Positions 55,089-63,505 are shown, counted from the stretch's first letter. The stretch: 64,000 nt of DNA from VBDM01 sp035651815 (GCA_035651815.1 DASRFB010000023.1:202937-266936), one strand, 5' to 3'. A program made the numbers and translations. Notes: generated by a model not told the origin, from the sequence alone.

Positions 55089-55658
55089 TTAGTGCGAGCT
55101 TCCCTTGTACGCCGAGAGCAGCACGTGCTCGGACCGCTCCGCCTTCGGCGCCGTGGGCGGCTGTCCCGTCCTCGCCTTCACCTCGTCGAGGATGCGCTGC
55201 ATGTCGGTGTTCAGCGGAAGGTTCGTCGTGTTGAGCTTCATGCCGCGCGACATGGACTCCTCGCAGCGCGCGAACTCGTCCTGCACGAGGTATTCCAGCG
55301 CGCGCTTGAAATGCAGGTAGGGATCGGACTCGGGCAGCGCCTCGAGCGGCTTCCAGGCGGCCGAGGCCTCCGCGACGCGGGCCCGCACGAGGTGCAGCAG
55401 CCCGAGCTGGAAGCGCGCTGGAACGAGGCCGGGGTCGATCTCGAGGGCCGCGCTCATCTCCTCTTCCGCGCGGTCGAGCATGCCGATCTGGGCGTGCTCG
55501 GCGCCGAGGAGGAAGCGCACCTTGGCGTTGCGCGGCGCCTTGGCCGCCGCGTCCTTCAGGTACTCGATCGCGTCGCCGTGGCGCTGCTTGCGGCTCGCCT
55601 CGATGGCGAGATGCAGCAGCTCTTCGTCGTCGAGCCTGGGTTTCGTATGCGATTCCAT
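55089..55658 (-). CDS. TPR-repeat protein, unknown
   Basis: A 189-aa protein with about three TPR units (RQRHGDAIEYLKDAAAKAPR-like, MLDRAEEEMSAALEIDPGLV, RFQLGLLHLVRARVAEA). No signal peptide. Preceded by a sigma-28-type promoter at 55712-55738, whose predicted start lies about 45 nt before the ATG. Paralogous in style to the protein encoded divergently at 55867. Confidence 0.75.
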   Translation of the reverse strand: MESHTKPRLDDEELLHLAIEASRKQRHGDAIEYLKDAAAKAPRNAKVRFLLGAEHAQIGMLDRAEEEMSAALEIDPGLVPARFQLGLLHLVRARVAEASAAWKPLEALPESDPYLHFKRALEYLVQDEFARCEESMSRGMKLNTTNLPLNTDMQRILDEVKARTGQPPTAPKAERSEHVLLSAYKGSSH

Positions 55659-55711
55659 GAGATGCCCGCTTCGGTTGGGTATGAAGATTATAGGCGTTCC
55701 TGTACCTCAGG

Positions 55712-55738
55712 TATCCAGCGCGGCGGCCGCGAGTTTAG
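55712..55738 (-). promoter_or_regulatory. Sigma-28-type promoter (minus, TPR gene)
   Basis: Minus strand: CTAAAC (55738-55733), 16 nt, GGATAC. It faces the TPR gene at 55658. It is the left half of a divergent pair with 55776-55802. Confidence 0.7.
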
Positions 55739-55775
55739 CCGGAGGAGGGCCGCTCGCGCCGCGGACGCGCCGCCG

Positions 55776-55802
55776 CTAAACCCGCGGCCCCGCCCGTGGA
55801 GA
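55776..55802 (+). promoter_or_regulatory. Sigma-28-type promoter (plus, TPR and PP-loop operon)
   Basis: CTAAAC (55776-55781), 16 nt, GGAGAC. It is the right half of the divergent pair. Downstream are the TPR gene at 55867 and three further plus-strand genes. The -10-like half departs from GGATA at one base. Confidence 0.62.
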
Positions 55803-55866
55803 CCTTCCGCAGGGGGAATCCGCCCGTCCGCTGGACCGTCCGCGGACGCCAAATCGTGGAGGAGAC

Positions 55867-56406
55867 ATGCTCACTGAGCCGAAGGACCAGGACGTCGAAG
55901 AATCGCTTGCGCTCGCGCGTCACCAGGTGATGCACGGGGACCTCGAGCACGCGCTCGGCCGGCTGAAGCCGCTCGCGGCGCTGGCGCAGCCGCCGGCCGA
56001 CTCGCTCGCGCTGCTCGCGCGCGTGTACGCGCAGATCGGGATGATGGAGCGCGCGCAGACTGCGTTCCGGCGCTACCTCGAGTCGCATCCCGGGGCGACG
56101 CACGAGACCTTCGAGCTGGGCGCCACGTACTTCGACCAGGGGAACGACGCGAAGGCGCTCGAATACTGGGCACAGGCGCTCACGATCGCGCCGACCTATC
56201 CGCCCGCGCTGTTCTTCTCGGCCGCCGCGCTCTCGCGCAGCGGCAAGACCGCCGACGCGCGCCGGCACCTCGAGGTGCTGTTCAACTCGGCTCCGGCGGA
56301 CAACCTCTACGTCGAGCGCGCGCGCAATCTGCTGAAGGCGCTCGAGGACGGCACTCCGCCCGCGCCCGAGGCGGCGCCGGCGGCGACGCCTTACGGCGGA
56401 CATTAA
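55867..56406 (+). CDS. TPR-repeat protein, unknown
   Basis: A 179-aa TPR protein with a strong ribosome-binding site (GGAGGAG). Repeats include ARVYAQIGMMERAQTAFRRY and FDQGNDAKALEYWAQALTIA. The C-terminal block LFNSAPADNLYVERARNLLK is strikingly like the tail of the ATP-grasp protein at 59461 (LYTVPRSNVYFDSARQLLNS), so the two share a module. It is the first gene of the plus-strand unit that includes the PP-loop pair. An adaptor role is inferred. Confidence 0.78.
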   Translation: MLTEPKDQDVEESLALARHQVMHGDLEHALGRLKPLAALAQPPADSLALLARVYAQIGMMERAQTAFRRYLESHPGATHETFELGATYFDQGNDAKALEYWAQALTIAPTYPPALFFSAAALSRSGKTADARRHLEVLFNSAPADNLYVERARNLLKALEDGTPPAPEAAPAATPYGGH

Positions 56407-56423
56407 CCCGATCAGGAGCCCTC

Positions 56424-57227
56424 ATGAGCGCAATGGAGAAGCTGGCCAGCACGAAAATCCCGGTGAACGAGGCGATCTCCGGGCGACCGAGGTGGCACGA
56501 GGCGATCGGCGACATGCACAGGGCCGTCGCGGCGCCGATCCGGCGCATCGCCGGCAAGGTGAGCTCGCGCTTCTCCAAGCCGGCGGCGCGCGTCGTCGCG
56601 CACTCGGTCGTGTTCGACGCGGGCAACAACACGCTCGTCGCGGTCGGGACGCACATCCCGGCGATGGTGTTCCTGAGGGACTGCCTGCTCGACACCATCT
56701 ACGACGTCGGGGTGGTCGCGCCCGAGGTCCTCGAGATCAAGGCCGCCGACCCGAGGACCTACCCCGAGTGGTCCTGGGACTACCGCAACCGCGCGTTCGG
56801 CAGGACGAATCCCGCCATCGTCACCGACGCCATGCGCGAGCGCGCGGCGCTCGCCGCGAAGAAGGCGGAGATCTTCACGCGCGCCTCGTACCTGATCAAC
56901 CGAGCGCGCGACAAGGTCAACCCGGGGCTGCTGTTCCAGGAGACCATCTACGCGACCAAGCAGAAGCAGGCGCAGATGCTGAAGGACGCCGGCTTCGACG
57001 AGGCTCTCGCCGCGTCGGCGCCTTACGTCGTCCAGCACGCCGAGGAGAGCGGGCTGTCCCTGCAGGACGCGGCCGAGGACATCCTGTTCCAGGCGCAGCT
57101 CTTCCACGAGCACCTGGAGAAGACCGAACGCGTGCGCCTCGCGCTGTTCCGCAAGATCAAGCGCGCGCGCACGCCCTGGGACCTCGACCAGATCATCGAA
57201 AAGTTCCAGCGAGACGGCGTGGCATGA
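56424..57227 (+). CDS. 267-aa protein of unknown function
   Basis: Not recognised. It is soluble-looking and helical, with Tyr/Trp-rich DPRTYPEWSWDYRNRAFGRT in the middle and charged helices to the end (EHLEKTERVRLALFRKIKRA). One Cys (FLRDCLLD). The start has AGGAG 5 nt upstream of the ATG. It overlaps the first PP-loop gene by 4 nt, so the two are translationally coupled and probably act together. Confidence 0.75.
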   Translation: MSAMEKLASTKIPVNEAISGRPRWHEAIGDMHRAVAAPIRRIAGKVSSRFSKPAARVVAHSVVFDAGNNTLVAVGTHIPAMVFLRDCLLDTIYDVGVVAPEVLEIKAADPRTYPEWSWDYRNRAFGRTNPAIVTDAMRERAALAAKKAEIFTRASYLINRARDKVNPGLLFQETIYATKQKQAQMLKDAGFDEALAASAPYVVQHAEESGLSLQDAAEDILFQAQLFHEHLEKTERVRLALFRKIKRARTPWDLDQIIEKFQRDGVA

Positions 57228-58330
57228 CCCGGCTGGTCTACTGCCTGCCGTCGGTGTTCAGCGAGCCGGAAGCGCGCGGCAGCCCCGGGTTCGCGCGCTT
57301 CCGGCACGCGATCGCGCTGTACGGCGGCAAGTGGGCCTTTCCCATCGACCGGACTGGCACGGTCACGATCCCGATACGCAGCGTGTCGCTGTACCCGATC
57401 CCGGCGCTCAGGCCTTTCGCGAGGAGCTACGAGGACGTCTGCGACGGCCGCGCCCAAGAGCTGCTCGAGAGCGCCGAGCGGCTCGGCGTGCGGCTGTACG
57501 TGCTGTACTCCGGGGGCATCGACAGCACCTGCCTGCTCGTGTCGCTGCTCAAGCAGGCGACTCCGGCGCAGCGCGGGAACATCGTCGTGCTGCTCTCGCA
57601 CGAGTCGATCTCGGAGAACCCGCGGTTCTACGAGGACCACATCCGCGGCAAGCTGCGTGTGGAGTCGAGCCTGCGCTTCGTGAACCTCCTCGGCGGGGAC
57701 GACATACTGCTGTCGGCCGAGCTGAACGACCAGATCCTCGGCTCCGACGTCGTCGCGCAGCTCATCGTCCAGTTCGGGCCGGCGGCGATCCACCGCGCGT
57801 ACGATCGCGCGCAGATGCTAGCGCTGTTCGCCGCCACGTTGAGCGGCGACGCCGCGGCCGCGGCGTTCTACGTCGACCTGTTCGAGCGCATCCGGGGCGC
57901 GGCGCCGGTGCCGATCGCCACCAACTTCGACTTCCTGTGGTGGGTGAACTTCACGACGAAATGGCAGGCGTGCCTCGCCTACGTGCTCCTGTTCACGCCG
58001 CCGCGGAAGGCGCGCGCGCTCACCCGGGATTATCTGGATACGCGCTTCGTCTCCTTCTACAACACCGACGAGTTCCAGCTATGGAGCATGAACAACCTCG
58101 ACAAGAGGATCAAGGACACCTGGGCGAGCTACAAGTGGATCGCGAAGCAGGTGATCTACGACTACACGAAGGACGCGGAGTACCGGGATCACAAGACGAA
58201 GGTCCGCTCGCGCCCCGTGATCCTGCGGCAGCAGGCGCTGCACAACCGGTTCCTGGACGAGGACCTGCGCTTCAGCAACGACCTGGCCCCGGAAGCCTAC
58301 CTCGAGCCGAGGAACGACTTCGTGGCATGA
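57224..58330 (+). CDS. PP-loop ATPase-like protein, copy A (SGGIDS)
   Basis: A 368-aa protein with the PP-loop motif SGGIDST at residues 96-102, as in asparagine synthetase C-domains, ExsB/QueC and related AMP-forming ligases. It therefore probably activates a carboxylate or similar group with ATP. Further conserved stretches shared with copy B: LSHESISENPRFYE, TNFDFLWWVNF and DEFQLWSMNNLDKRI. No glutaminase domain is present. Overlaps the next gene by 4 nt. The substrate is unknown; context suggests peptide or protein modification. Confidence 0.75.
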   Translation: MTRLVYCLPSVFSEPEARGSPGFARFRHAIALYGGKWAFPIDRTGTVTIPIRSVSLYPIPALRPFARSYEDVCDGRAQELLESAERLGVRLYVLYSGGIDSTCLLVSLLKQATPAQRGNIVVLLSHESISENPRFYEDHIRGKLRVESSLRFVNLLGGDDILLSAELNDQILGSDVVAQLIVQFGPAAIHRAYDRAQMLALFAATLSGDAAAAAFYVDLFERIRGAAPVPIATNFDFLWWVNFTTKWQACLAYVLLFTPPRKARALTRDYLDTRFVSFYNTDEFQLWSMNNLDKRIKDTWASYKWIAKQVIYDYTKDAEYRDHKTKVRSRPVILRQQALHNRFLDEDLRFSNDLAPEAYLEPRNDFVA

Positions 58331-59424
58331 AGCGCCTGATCTACTGCCTGCCCGCCGTTTTCGGCGACGCGGCGGTGCGCGGGCGCCCCGGCGTCGGGCG
58401 CTTCGCGCACATCTTCCGTCTCTACGGCAGGTGGGTCGTGCCGGTGGATCGGACCGGGACCATCCGCACGCCCGTGCGCGACGTGTCGCTGTTCCCGGTG
58501 CCGCGGTATCGGCCGTTCTCGAAGACGTACGAGGAGCTCTGCGACGCGCGCGCGCGGCAGATCCTCGCGAGCGCCGAGAGCCTGGGCGTCAGGATTTACG
58601 TCATGTACTCGGGCGGCATCGACAGCACCTGCCTGCTGGTGTCGCTGCTCAAGCACGCGACGCTCGAGCAGAGAAGAAACCTGGTCATACTCCTCTCGCA
58701 CGAGTCGATCTCGGAGAATCCGCGGTTCTACGAGGAGCACATCCGCGGCAAGCTGCGCGTCGAGTCGAGCATCACCTTCCCCAACCTGCTCGGCGGGACC
58801 GACATGCTGCTCTCGGCCGAGCACAACGACATGGTGATGGGGTCCGACAAGGTGGGCCAGATGATGAGCCGCTACGGCCCCGCCTCGATACACGGGCGCT
58901 ACGACCGCGACCTGATGACCGGCTTCTTCGGCTCGAACCTGAACGACGACGTCGAGGCGGCGCGCTTCTACGTCGAGCTGTTCGAGCGCATCCGCGACGT
59001 CGCCCCGATGCCGATCGACACCAACTTCGACTTCCTGTGGTGGGTGAACTTCGCGATCAAGTGGCAGGCGTGCTACGCGTACATCACGATGCTGACGCCC
59101 GCCCGGAACGCGCACCGCGTCACGCGGGACTATCTCGACACGCGCTTCGTCTCCTTCTTCAACACCGAGGAGTTCCAGCTCTGGAGCATGAACAACCTCG
59201 ACAAGCGCATCCGGGACACCTGGGCGAGCTACAAGTGGATCGCGAAGGACCTGATCTACGACTACACGGGGGACGCCGAATACCGCGACAACAAGCTGAA
59301 GAAGGGCTCGCTCATCCCGCTCACGCACCGGCTGTACGCGAACAACTTTCTCGACGAGGACCTGCGCTTCAGCAACGAGCTGGATCCGGACGCCTACCTG
59401 GAGGCGCGCAATGACTTCGCGTGA
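58327..59424 (+). CDS. PP-loop ATPase-like protein, copy B (SGGIDS)
   Basis: A 365-aa tandem paralogue of the preceding protein, collinear over its full length (KRLIYCLPAVFGD against TRLVYCLPSVFSE at the start). The PP-loop SGGIDST is at residues 95-101. Differences concentrate in the segment after LLSAEHND (MVMGSDKVGQMMSRYG) and near the C-terminus, which may reflect different substrates or a heterodimer. It ends 36 nt before the convergent ATP-grasp gene. Confidence 0.75.
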   Translation: MKRLIYCLPAVFGDAAVRGRPGVGRFAHIFRLYGRWVVPVDRTGTIRTPVRDVSLFPVPRYRPFSKTYEELCDARARQILASAESLGVRIYVMYSGGIDSTCLLVSLLKHATLEQRRNLVILLSHESISENPRFYEEHIRGKLRVESSITFPNLLGGTDMLLSAEHNDMVMGSDKVGQMMSRYGPASIHGRYDRDLMTGFFGSNLNDDVEAARFYVELFERIRDVAPMPIDTNFDFLWWVNFAIKWQACYAYITMLTPARNAHRVTRDYLDTRFVSFFNTEEFQLWSMNNLDKRIRDTWASYKWIAKDLIYDYTGDAEYRDNKLKKGSLIPLTHRLYANNFLDEDLRFSNELDPDAYLEARNDFA

Positions 59425-59460
59425 GCGCTTTCCCGCGGGCGCGCGGCTGCGCGGGCCCGG

Positions 59461-60798
59461 CTAATGGCGCGAAGGCTGCGGCTGCGTCGGCGCGTCGCCG
59501 CCGGGCGCCACCGGAGCGTCGATCCGGTCGGCGCCGCCGAGGCTGTTGAGCAGCTGGCGGGCGGAATCGAAATAGACGTTGCTCCGCGGCACGGTGTAGA
59601 GCAGCGTCTCCAGGGCGCGCCGGCTTTCCGCGGCTCGCCCGTCGCGCGCGCACGCGAGCCCGATGTGGTAGAGCGCCCCGGCATGGTCGGGCTGCATCTG
59701 CAGCACGCGGTGCCAGAGCGCGAGCGCCTGCGCGGTGGCGCCGGCGGCGAACTGCATCAGCGCGAGCTGGAAGGTCTCGTTCGCCGATTGCGCGCCGTTG
59801 CCCGCCGGCCGGTAAGGCAACGTCGGTTGCGGCGCGGCCTCGGCGCGGAACAGCGCGTCGAACATCGCCGGGTAGAGCCACGGGTGCAGGTAGGGGTTGG
59901 AGTTCATCTCGACCAGCCACAGCTTGCCGTCGGCATCGAGAACCGCGTCCACGGTATAGACCGCGGTGCGGCGCAGCTCGGCCGGGATGCCCGTCCACAA
60001 GCGCTCGCCGATCGCGGCGAGCTGGGCCGCGAGATCCTGGATCATGTTCTTGGCGAGATCGACCGTCTCCATGTCGGCCGTCAGGTTGAAAATCGAGCCG
60101 TAGCGGAAATCGACCTCCTGCCCGGCGCCCGCCTCGAGCACGTCGTCGAGCGACCTGCCGAGGAAGCGCACGTAGCGTGCCTGCTTCTTGAGCTCGATCG
60201 GCTGCTGCTTGATGCGGCAGCGGGTCGCGAGCAGCTGCCGGATCGTGCGCCGCCCGTCGCCGATCACGGTCGCCGGCGACTCGAGCTCCAGGCAGACGGG
60301 ACGGTCCTCGACGTAGTAGATCTTCGCGCTGCGCCCGCGGACGAAGCGCTCGTAGTATTCGCCGGGCTCGAGCGGCCGGATCCGGGCATGGCGGAAGGGC
60401 CCGTCCACGCCCTCGGAGAACGACGAGACGTTCTTCTTCACGACGACGTCGGCCATGTCGGCGGACGGATCGGTCGAATGCTCCGGGGTCGCGAGCCCGT
60501 TCGCGGCCGCGTAGGCCTTGAACTTGAGCTTCTCGTCGGAGAGCTCCCAGCGACGGTTGAAGTACGGGTACCAGCCGGCGAACGCGTGCACGTCGGGCTG
60601 AAAGCGCGGCGTGTACTGGCGCGCGCCGTCGCGCAGCTCGAGGAATTGCGGGCACAGGCTGTAGCGCTTGCCGGCGGCGCGCACCTCGAGCACGAAATCG
60701 CGTGCGTTCACGCTGGCCTCGGCGCCGAAGCGCTCGAGCGCCGTCTGAACGTATTTGAAGTGGTTCAGCAGGTTCTGCTTGTAGCTGAAGTACGCCAT
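59461..60798 (-). CDS. ATP-grasp-like protein fused to TPR repeats
   Basis: A 445-aa fusion. The N-terminal about 320 residues have ATP-grasp character: VVVKKNVSSFSEGVDG (nucleotide-binding loop), EYYERFVRGRSAKIYYVEDR, and the metal-binding end WLVEMNSNPYLHPWLYPAMF (acidic Glu then Asn). The C-terminal about 100 residues are TPR (LALWHRVLQMQPDHAGALYH) and closely resemble the stand-alone TPR protein at 55867. ATG at 60798 is preferred; a TTG six codons earlier is possible. Preceded by a sigma-28-type promoter. ATP-grasp enzymes often form amide bonds to peptides or amino acids. Confidence 0.78.
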   Translation of the reverse strand: MAYFSYKQNLLNHFKYVQTALERFGAEASVNARDFVLEVRAAGKRYSLCPQFLELRDGARQYTPRFQPDVHAFAGWYPYFNRRWELSDEKLKFKAYAAANGLATPEHSTDPSADMADVVVKKNVSSFSEGVDGPFRHARIRPLEPGEYYERFVRGRSAKIYYVEDRPVCLELESPATVIGDGRRTIRQLLATRCRIKQQPIELKKQARYVRFLGRSLDDVLEAGAGQEVDFRYGSIFNLTADMETVDLAKNMIQDLAAQLAAIGERLWTGIPAELRRTAVYTVDAVLDADGKLWLVEMNSNPYLHPWLYPAMFDALFRAEAAPQPTLPYRPAGNGAQSANETFQLALMQFAAGATAQALALWHRVLQMQPDHAGALYHIGLACARDGRAAESRRALETLLYTVPRSNVYFDSARQLLNSLGGADRIDAPVAPGGDAPTQPQPSRH

Positions 60799-60859
60799 GC
60801 CATCCGCCCCCGCCAAGGTAGACGCCGGCCCGGCGGACCGACACTCCCCTGCTGGAAGT

Positions 60860-60886
60860 TATCCGCGCCCGGGGGCGGATGTTTAG
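60860..60886 (-). promoter_or_regulatory. Sigma-28-type promoter (minus, ATP-grasp gene)
   Basis: Minus strand: CTAAAC, 16 nt, GGATAA, the copy closest to the classical GATAA end. It lies 62 nt upstream of the ATP-grasp ATG and forms a divergent pair with 60896-60922. Confidence 0.7.
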
Positions 60887-60895
60887 ACCGGCCGT

Positions 60896-60922
60896 TTAAA
60901 CCGCCCCGGCGATCGCCGGATA
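60896..60922 (+). promoter_or_regulatory. Sigma-28-type promoter (plus, radical SAM gene)
   Basis: TTAAAC (60896-60901), 16 nt, GGATAC, 46 nt upstream of the radical SAM ATG. The two -35-like halves of this divergent pair are only 9 nt apart. Confidence 0.7.
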
Positions 60923-60968
60923 CATTGATCCACGAGCGTCCCGCACGGGGACGCTGAAGGAGCCGCTC

Positions 60969-62435
60969 ATGCACGTCGTATTGCTCACCAGCGTCACCAG
61001 CGGCGCGAAGCGCCTGTTCCGCGCCCTGGGCTCCTACCAGCTCGCCTGGTACCTCCGCAAGCACGGCTACGAGACGCAGGTCCTCGACTTCATCCACGAG
61101 CTCGACAAGGCGAAGATCCTCGAGCTGATCGGCAAGTTCGTGAAGCCCGAGACCCGGATCCTGGGATGGAGCGGGATGCTCATGCCCGGCGACGAGAAGT
61201 GGTGGCTCAAGTTCGTGTGCGAGGAGCTGATGCCCGAGCTGCGCCGCCGCTATCCGCAGCTGAAGCTGATCACGGGCGGGGCGCCCGTGCACGAGGTGAA
61301 CCGCCTGTACCGCAACCGGCGGGCCTTCGACTACTTCTTCTACGGCCACGCCGAGGACACGCTGCTCGCCTTCTGCAACCACGTCTACCGGGGCGCGCCC
61401 ATGCCGCAGATGGAGCTCATGCTCGGCAACCGCGTGATCCGCGAGAGCGCGGTGCTGCCCGAGTCGCAACCCAAGTTCGGCATCCAGGACTGCGATCACC
61501 TCTGGCACGACCGCGATTGCATCCAGCCCGGCGAGAGCCTGCCGATCGAGATGAGCCGCGGCTGCATCTTCAAGTGCAAGTTCTGCCGCTACCCGTACAT
61601 CGGCAAGACCAAGAACGACTTCACGCGTCGCATGGAGCTGGTCGCGCAGGAGCTCGCGCACAACCACGAGAAGTGGGGCGTGCGCAACTATTACATGCTC
61701 GAGGACACGTTCAACGACAGCAACGAGAAGATCGAGGCCTTCGTCGACGTCGTGCGCCGCCTGCCGTTCCGCATGCGCTTCGCGTCCTACCTGCGGCCCG
61801 ACCTGCTGTGGGCGCATCCGGGGCAGGCGGAGAAGCTGCAGGAGGCGGGCCTGATCTCGGCCTTCCTCGGGGTCGAGAGCCTGAGCGGCGAGGCGAGCCG
61901 CCTCATCGGCAAGGGTTGGTCGGGAACGCACGCGCGCGAGTACATCCCGCGGCTGTACCACGAGGTGTGGAAGCGCGGCACGACGTTCCGCATGGGGCTG
62001 ATCGTCGGCATCCCGCCCGAGACCCGCGACGACATGATGACGACGCACCAATGGGCCGTCGACCAGGGCTTGCCCAACTGGAAATGGCACCTGCTCAGCG
62101 TCAACCGCGACAGCCACGGCCCGTGGGTCAGCGAGTTCGACCGCCACGCCGACCAGTACGGCTTCGACTGGTACACCGACAACGGCGTCACGCGCTGGAA
62201 GACGTCAACCATGACCTGGCGCGACGGCAAGACGCTGAAGGACGAGCTCACCACGCTCGCCAAGCCCTACCAGAAGCAGGAGTGCTGGGGGCTGATCGAG
62301 CGCGGGACCTACGGCTACGACCTCGATCACGAGAAGGACGTGCGCCTCGTCGACGTCGACAAGCAGGACGCGGCGCAGCGCCGCCAGGCGTTCCTCGACC
62401 GCTACGTCGACAGCCTGAGCGCGCTGCCGAACTAG
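60969..62435 (+). CDS. Radical SAM protein with B12-binding-like N-domain
   Basis: A 488-aa protein. The N-terminal about 140 residues have a cobalamin-binding-like Rossmann layout (MHVVLLTSVTSGAKRL, LITGGAPVHEVNRLY), though no DxHxxG motif is seen. The radical SAM core carries the cluster motif CIFKCKFC (Cys199, 203, 206) and follows with LEDTFNDSNEKIEAF and GLIVGIPPETRDDMMT. Good ribosome-binding site (AGGAG). The C-terminal about 100 residues are unrecognised. A peptide or tRNA-type modification is possible; sigma-28-type control and neighbours favour peptide chemistry. Confidence 0.85.
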   Translation: MHVVLLTSVTSGAKRLFRALGSYQLAWYLRKHGYETQVLDFIHELDKAKILELIGKFVKPETRILGWSGMLMPGDEKWWLKFVCEELMPELRRRYPQLKLITGGAPVHEVNRLYRNRRAFDYFFYGHAEDTLLAFCNHVYRGAPMPQMELMLGNRVIRESAVLPESQPKFGIQDCDHLWHDRDCIQPGESLPIEMSRGCIFKCKFCRYPYIGKTKNDFTRRMELVAQELAHNHEKWGVRNYYMLEDTFNDSNEKIEAFVDVVRRLPFRMRFASYLRPDLLWAHPGQAEKLQEAGLISAFLGVESLSGEASRLIGKGWSGTHAREYIPRLYHEVWKRGTTFRMGLIVGIPPETRDDMMTTHQWAVDQGLPNWKWHLLSVNRDSHGPWVSEFDRHADQYGFDWYTDNGVTRWKTSTMTWRDGKTLKDELTTLAKPYQKQECWGLIERGTYGYDLDHEKDVRLVDVDKQDAAQRRQAFLDRYVDSLSALPN

Positions 62436-62456
62436 GCAAGGCCGCGGGCGGCGCCG

Positions 62457-63248
62457 CTAGTTGTGGCGCAGCTCCGCCACCTCGTGGCGGATGGCGTGCT
62501 CGACCTCGGTCCACAGGCGGATGCGCGCCTCGAGCGCCTCGACCGCCGCCTGCTCGGCCTCGTGGATGTGCACCGGGTCGTGCTCGCACAGGGTCTCGAC
62601 CAGCTGGATCGCCGCGGGCCCGTGCTCCTCGCCGTCGACCTCGATGTGGCGCTGCAGGTAGTAATGGAACTTGGGTGCCTGCGTGCGCGAGATCTTCAGC
62701 TGCTCGGCGATCTTGGAGAACATGCTCGGGATCACGTTCTCGCGCCCGAAGCAGAAGGCGGCCGCGACGATGTGCGGCTCGCCGGTGTCGATGAACTCGA
62801 ACGTGCGCGTCATGAAGCGCAGGCTGGGCGCGGGAACGTGCATGTTCTCCATCGCGTAGCGCACGCCGTCGTTCGTCACGCAGTTCACGAAGTCCTCGAG
62901 ATCGGCCGGGTCGGCGCCCACCTCGAGCATCGCCTGGCAGTACAGGTCGTGGTGCGTGATCGAGCTGACGCCGTCCATGTCGACGTCGCTTTCCTCGGCG
63001 AGCACGATCTCGTTGATCAGCCGCGCCGCGCCGCTGCGGATCCAGCGCGTGGGCACCCAGCACTTGGTGCTCGGGCAGATGAAATGCTGGAGCGACTTGG
63101 CGAGGCTCATGAAGTCCCACACCGCGAAGACGTGGTGCTCCATGAACACGTGCAGCGCGTCGATGTTGGTGATGAGCGCGCCGCTCATCAGCGGATGGCG
63201 GTACAGCTCCTCGGTCTTGGCGCGGATCTTTCCCAGCGGCAGCTTCAA
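62457..63248 (-). CDS. DUF3050 protein (heme-oxygenase-like fold)
   Basis: A 263-aa protein matching the DUF3050 pattern: IDALHVFMEHHVFAVWDFMS near the start, LINEIVLAEESD in the middle and HYYLQRHIEVDGEEHGPAAI later. The spaced His/Glu pairs (MEHH, NEIVLAEES, RHIE, EEHG) would fit the diiron oxidase branch of the heme-oxygenase-like superfamily. Start is a TTG with GGGAGAGG upstream. It lies 56 nt downstream of the 66-aa peptide gene and probably shares its promoters. Its substrate could be that peptide. Confidence 0.85.
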   Translation of the reverse strand: MKLPLGKIRAKTEELYRHPLMSGALITNIDALHVFMEHHVFAVWDFMSLAKSLQHFICPSTKCWVPTRWIRSGAARLINEIVLAEESDVDMDGVSSITHHDLYCQAMLEVGADPADLEDFVNCVTNDGVRYAMENMHVPAPSLRFMTRTFEFIDTGEPHIVAAAFCFGRENVIPSMFSKIAEQLKISRTQAPKFHYYLQRHIEVDGEEHGPAAIQLVETLCEHDPVHIHEAEQAAVEALEARIRLWTEVEHAIRHEVAELRHN

Positions 63249-63304
63249 CGACCTCTCCCTTGCGACGCCGAACCCGTGCGGTGCGGCGCGCCTTGCCGTG
63301 CGTG

Positions 63305-63505
63305 CTAGCCGCCGCCCTCGCCCAGGGCCGCGATGCCGCCGAAGTCGAGGTCGTCGTCCTGCCCGCCGCCTTCTTCCCCGGCCTGGTAGCCCCAGTAGAT
63401 CCGGTTCAGGAAGTCGTGATAGGCCGCGGCGAGGCCCCGGAACCTGCCGCGCTTCTCCCCGAGCTCCGCCTCGTTCTTCAGTCCCAGCGCCTGGCTTTCT
63501 GCCAT
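63305..63505 (-). CDS. 66-aa peptide, possible substrate/precursor
   Basis: A small protein with a good ribosome-binding site (GAGGGGAA) and two sigma-28-type promoters just upstream. The N-terminal half is charged and helical (NEAELGEKRGRFRG), the centre is aromatic (YHDFLNRIYWGYQ), and the tail is Gly/Asp-rich (EEGGGQDDDLDFGG to GEGGG). It has no Cys or Thr and one Ser, so lanthionine or thiazole chemistry is unlikely. The leader-like front, short Gly-rich end and adjacent radical SAM, ATP-grasp and DUF3050 genes make it a candidate modified-peptide precursor; a small structural or secreted protein is the alternative. Confidence 0.65.
   Translation of the reverse strand: MAESQALGLKNEAELGEKRGRFRGLAAAYHDFLNRIYWGYQAGEEGGGQDDDLDFGGIAALGEGGG

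Noticed and set aside
59425..59460. GC-rich gap between the convergent PP-loop and ATP-grasp genes as a bidirectional terminator
   Set aside because: A stem is possible but there is no T tract on either strand; evidence is too weak to annotate.
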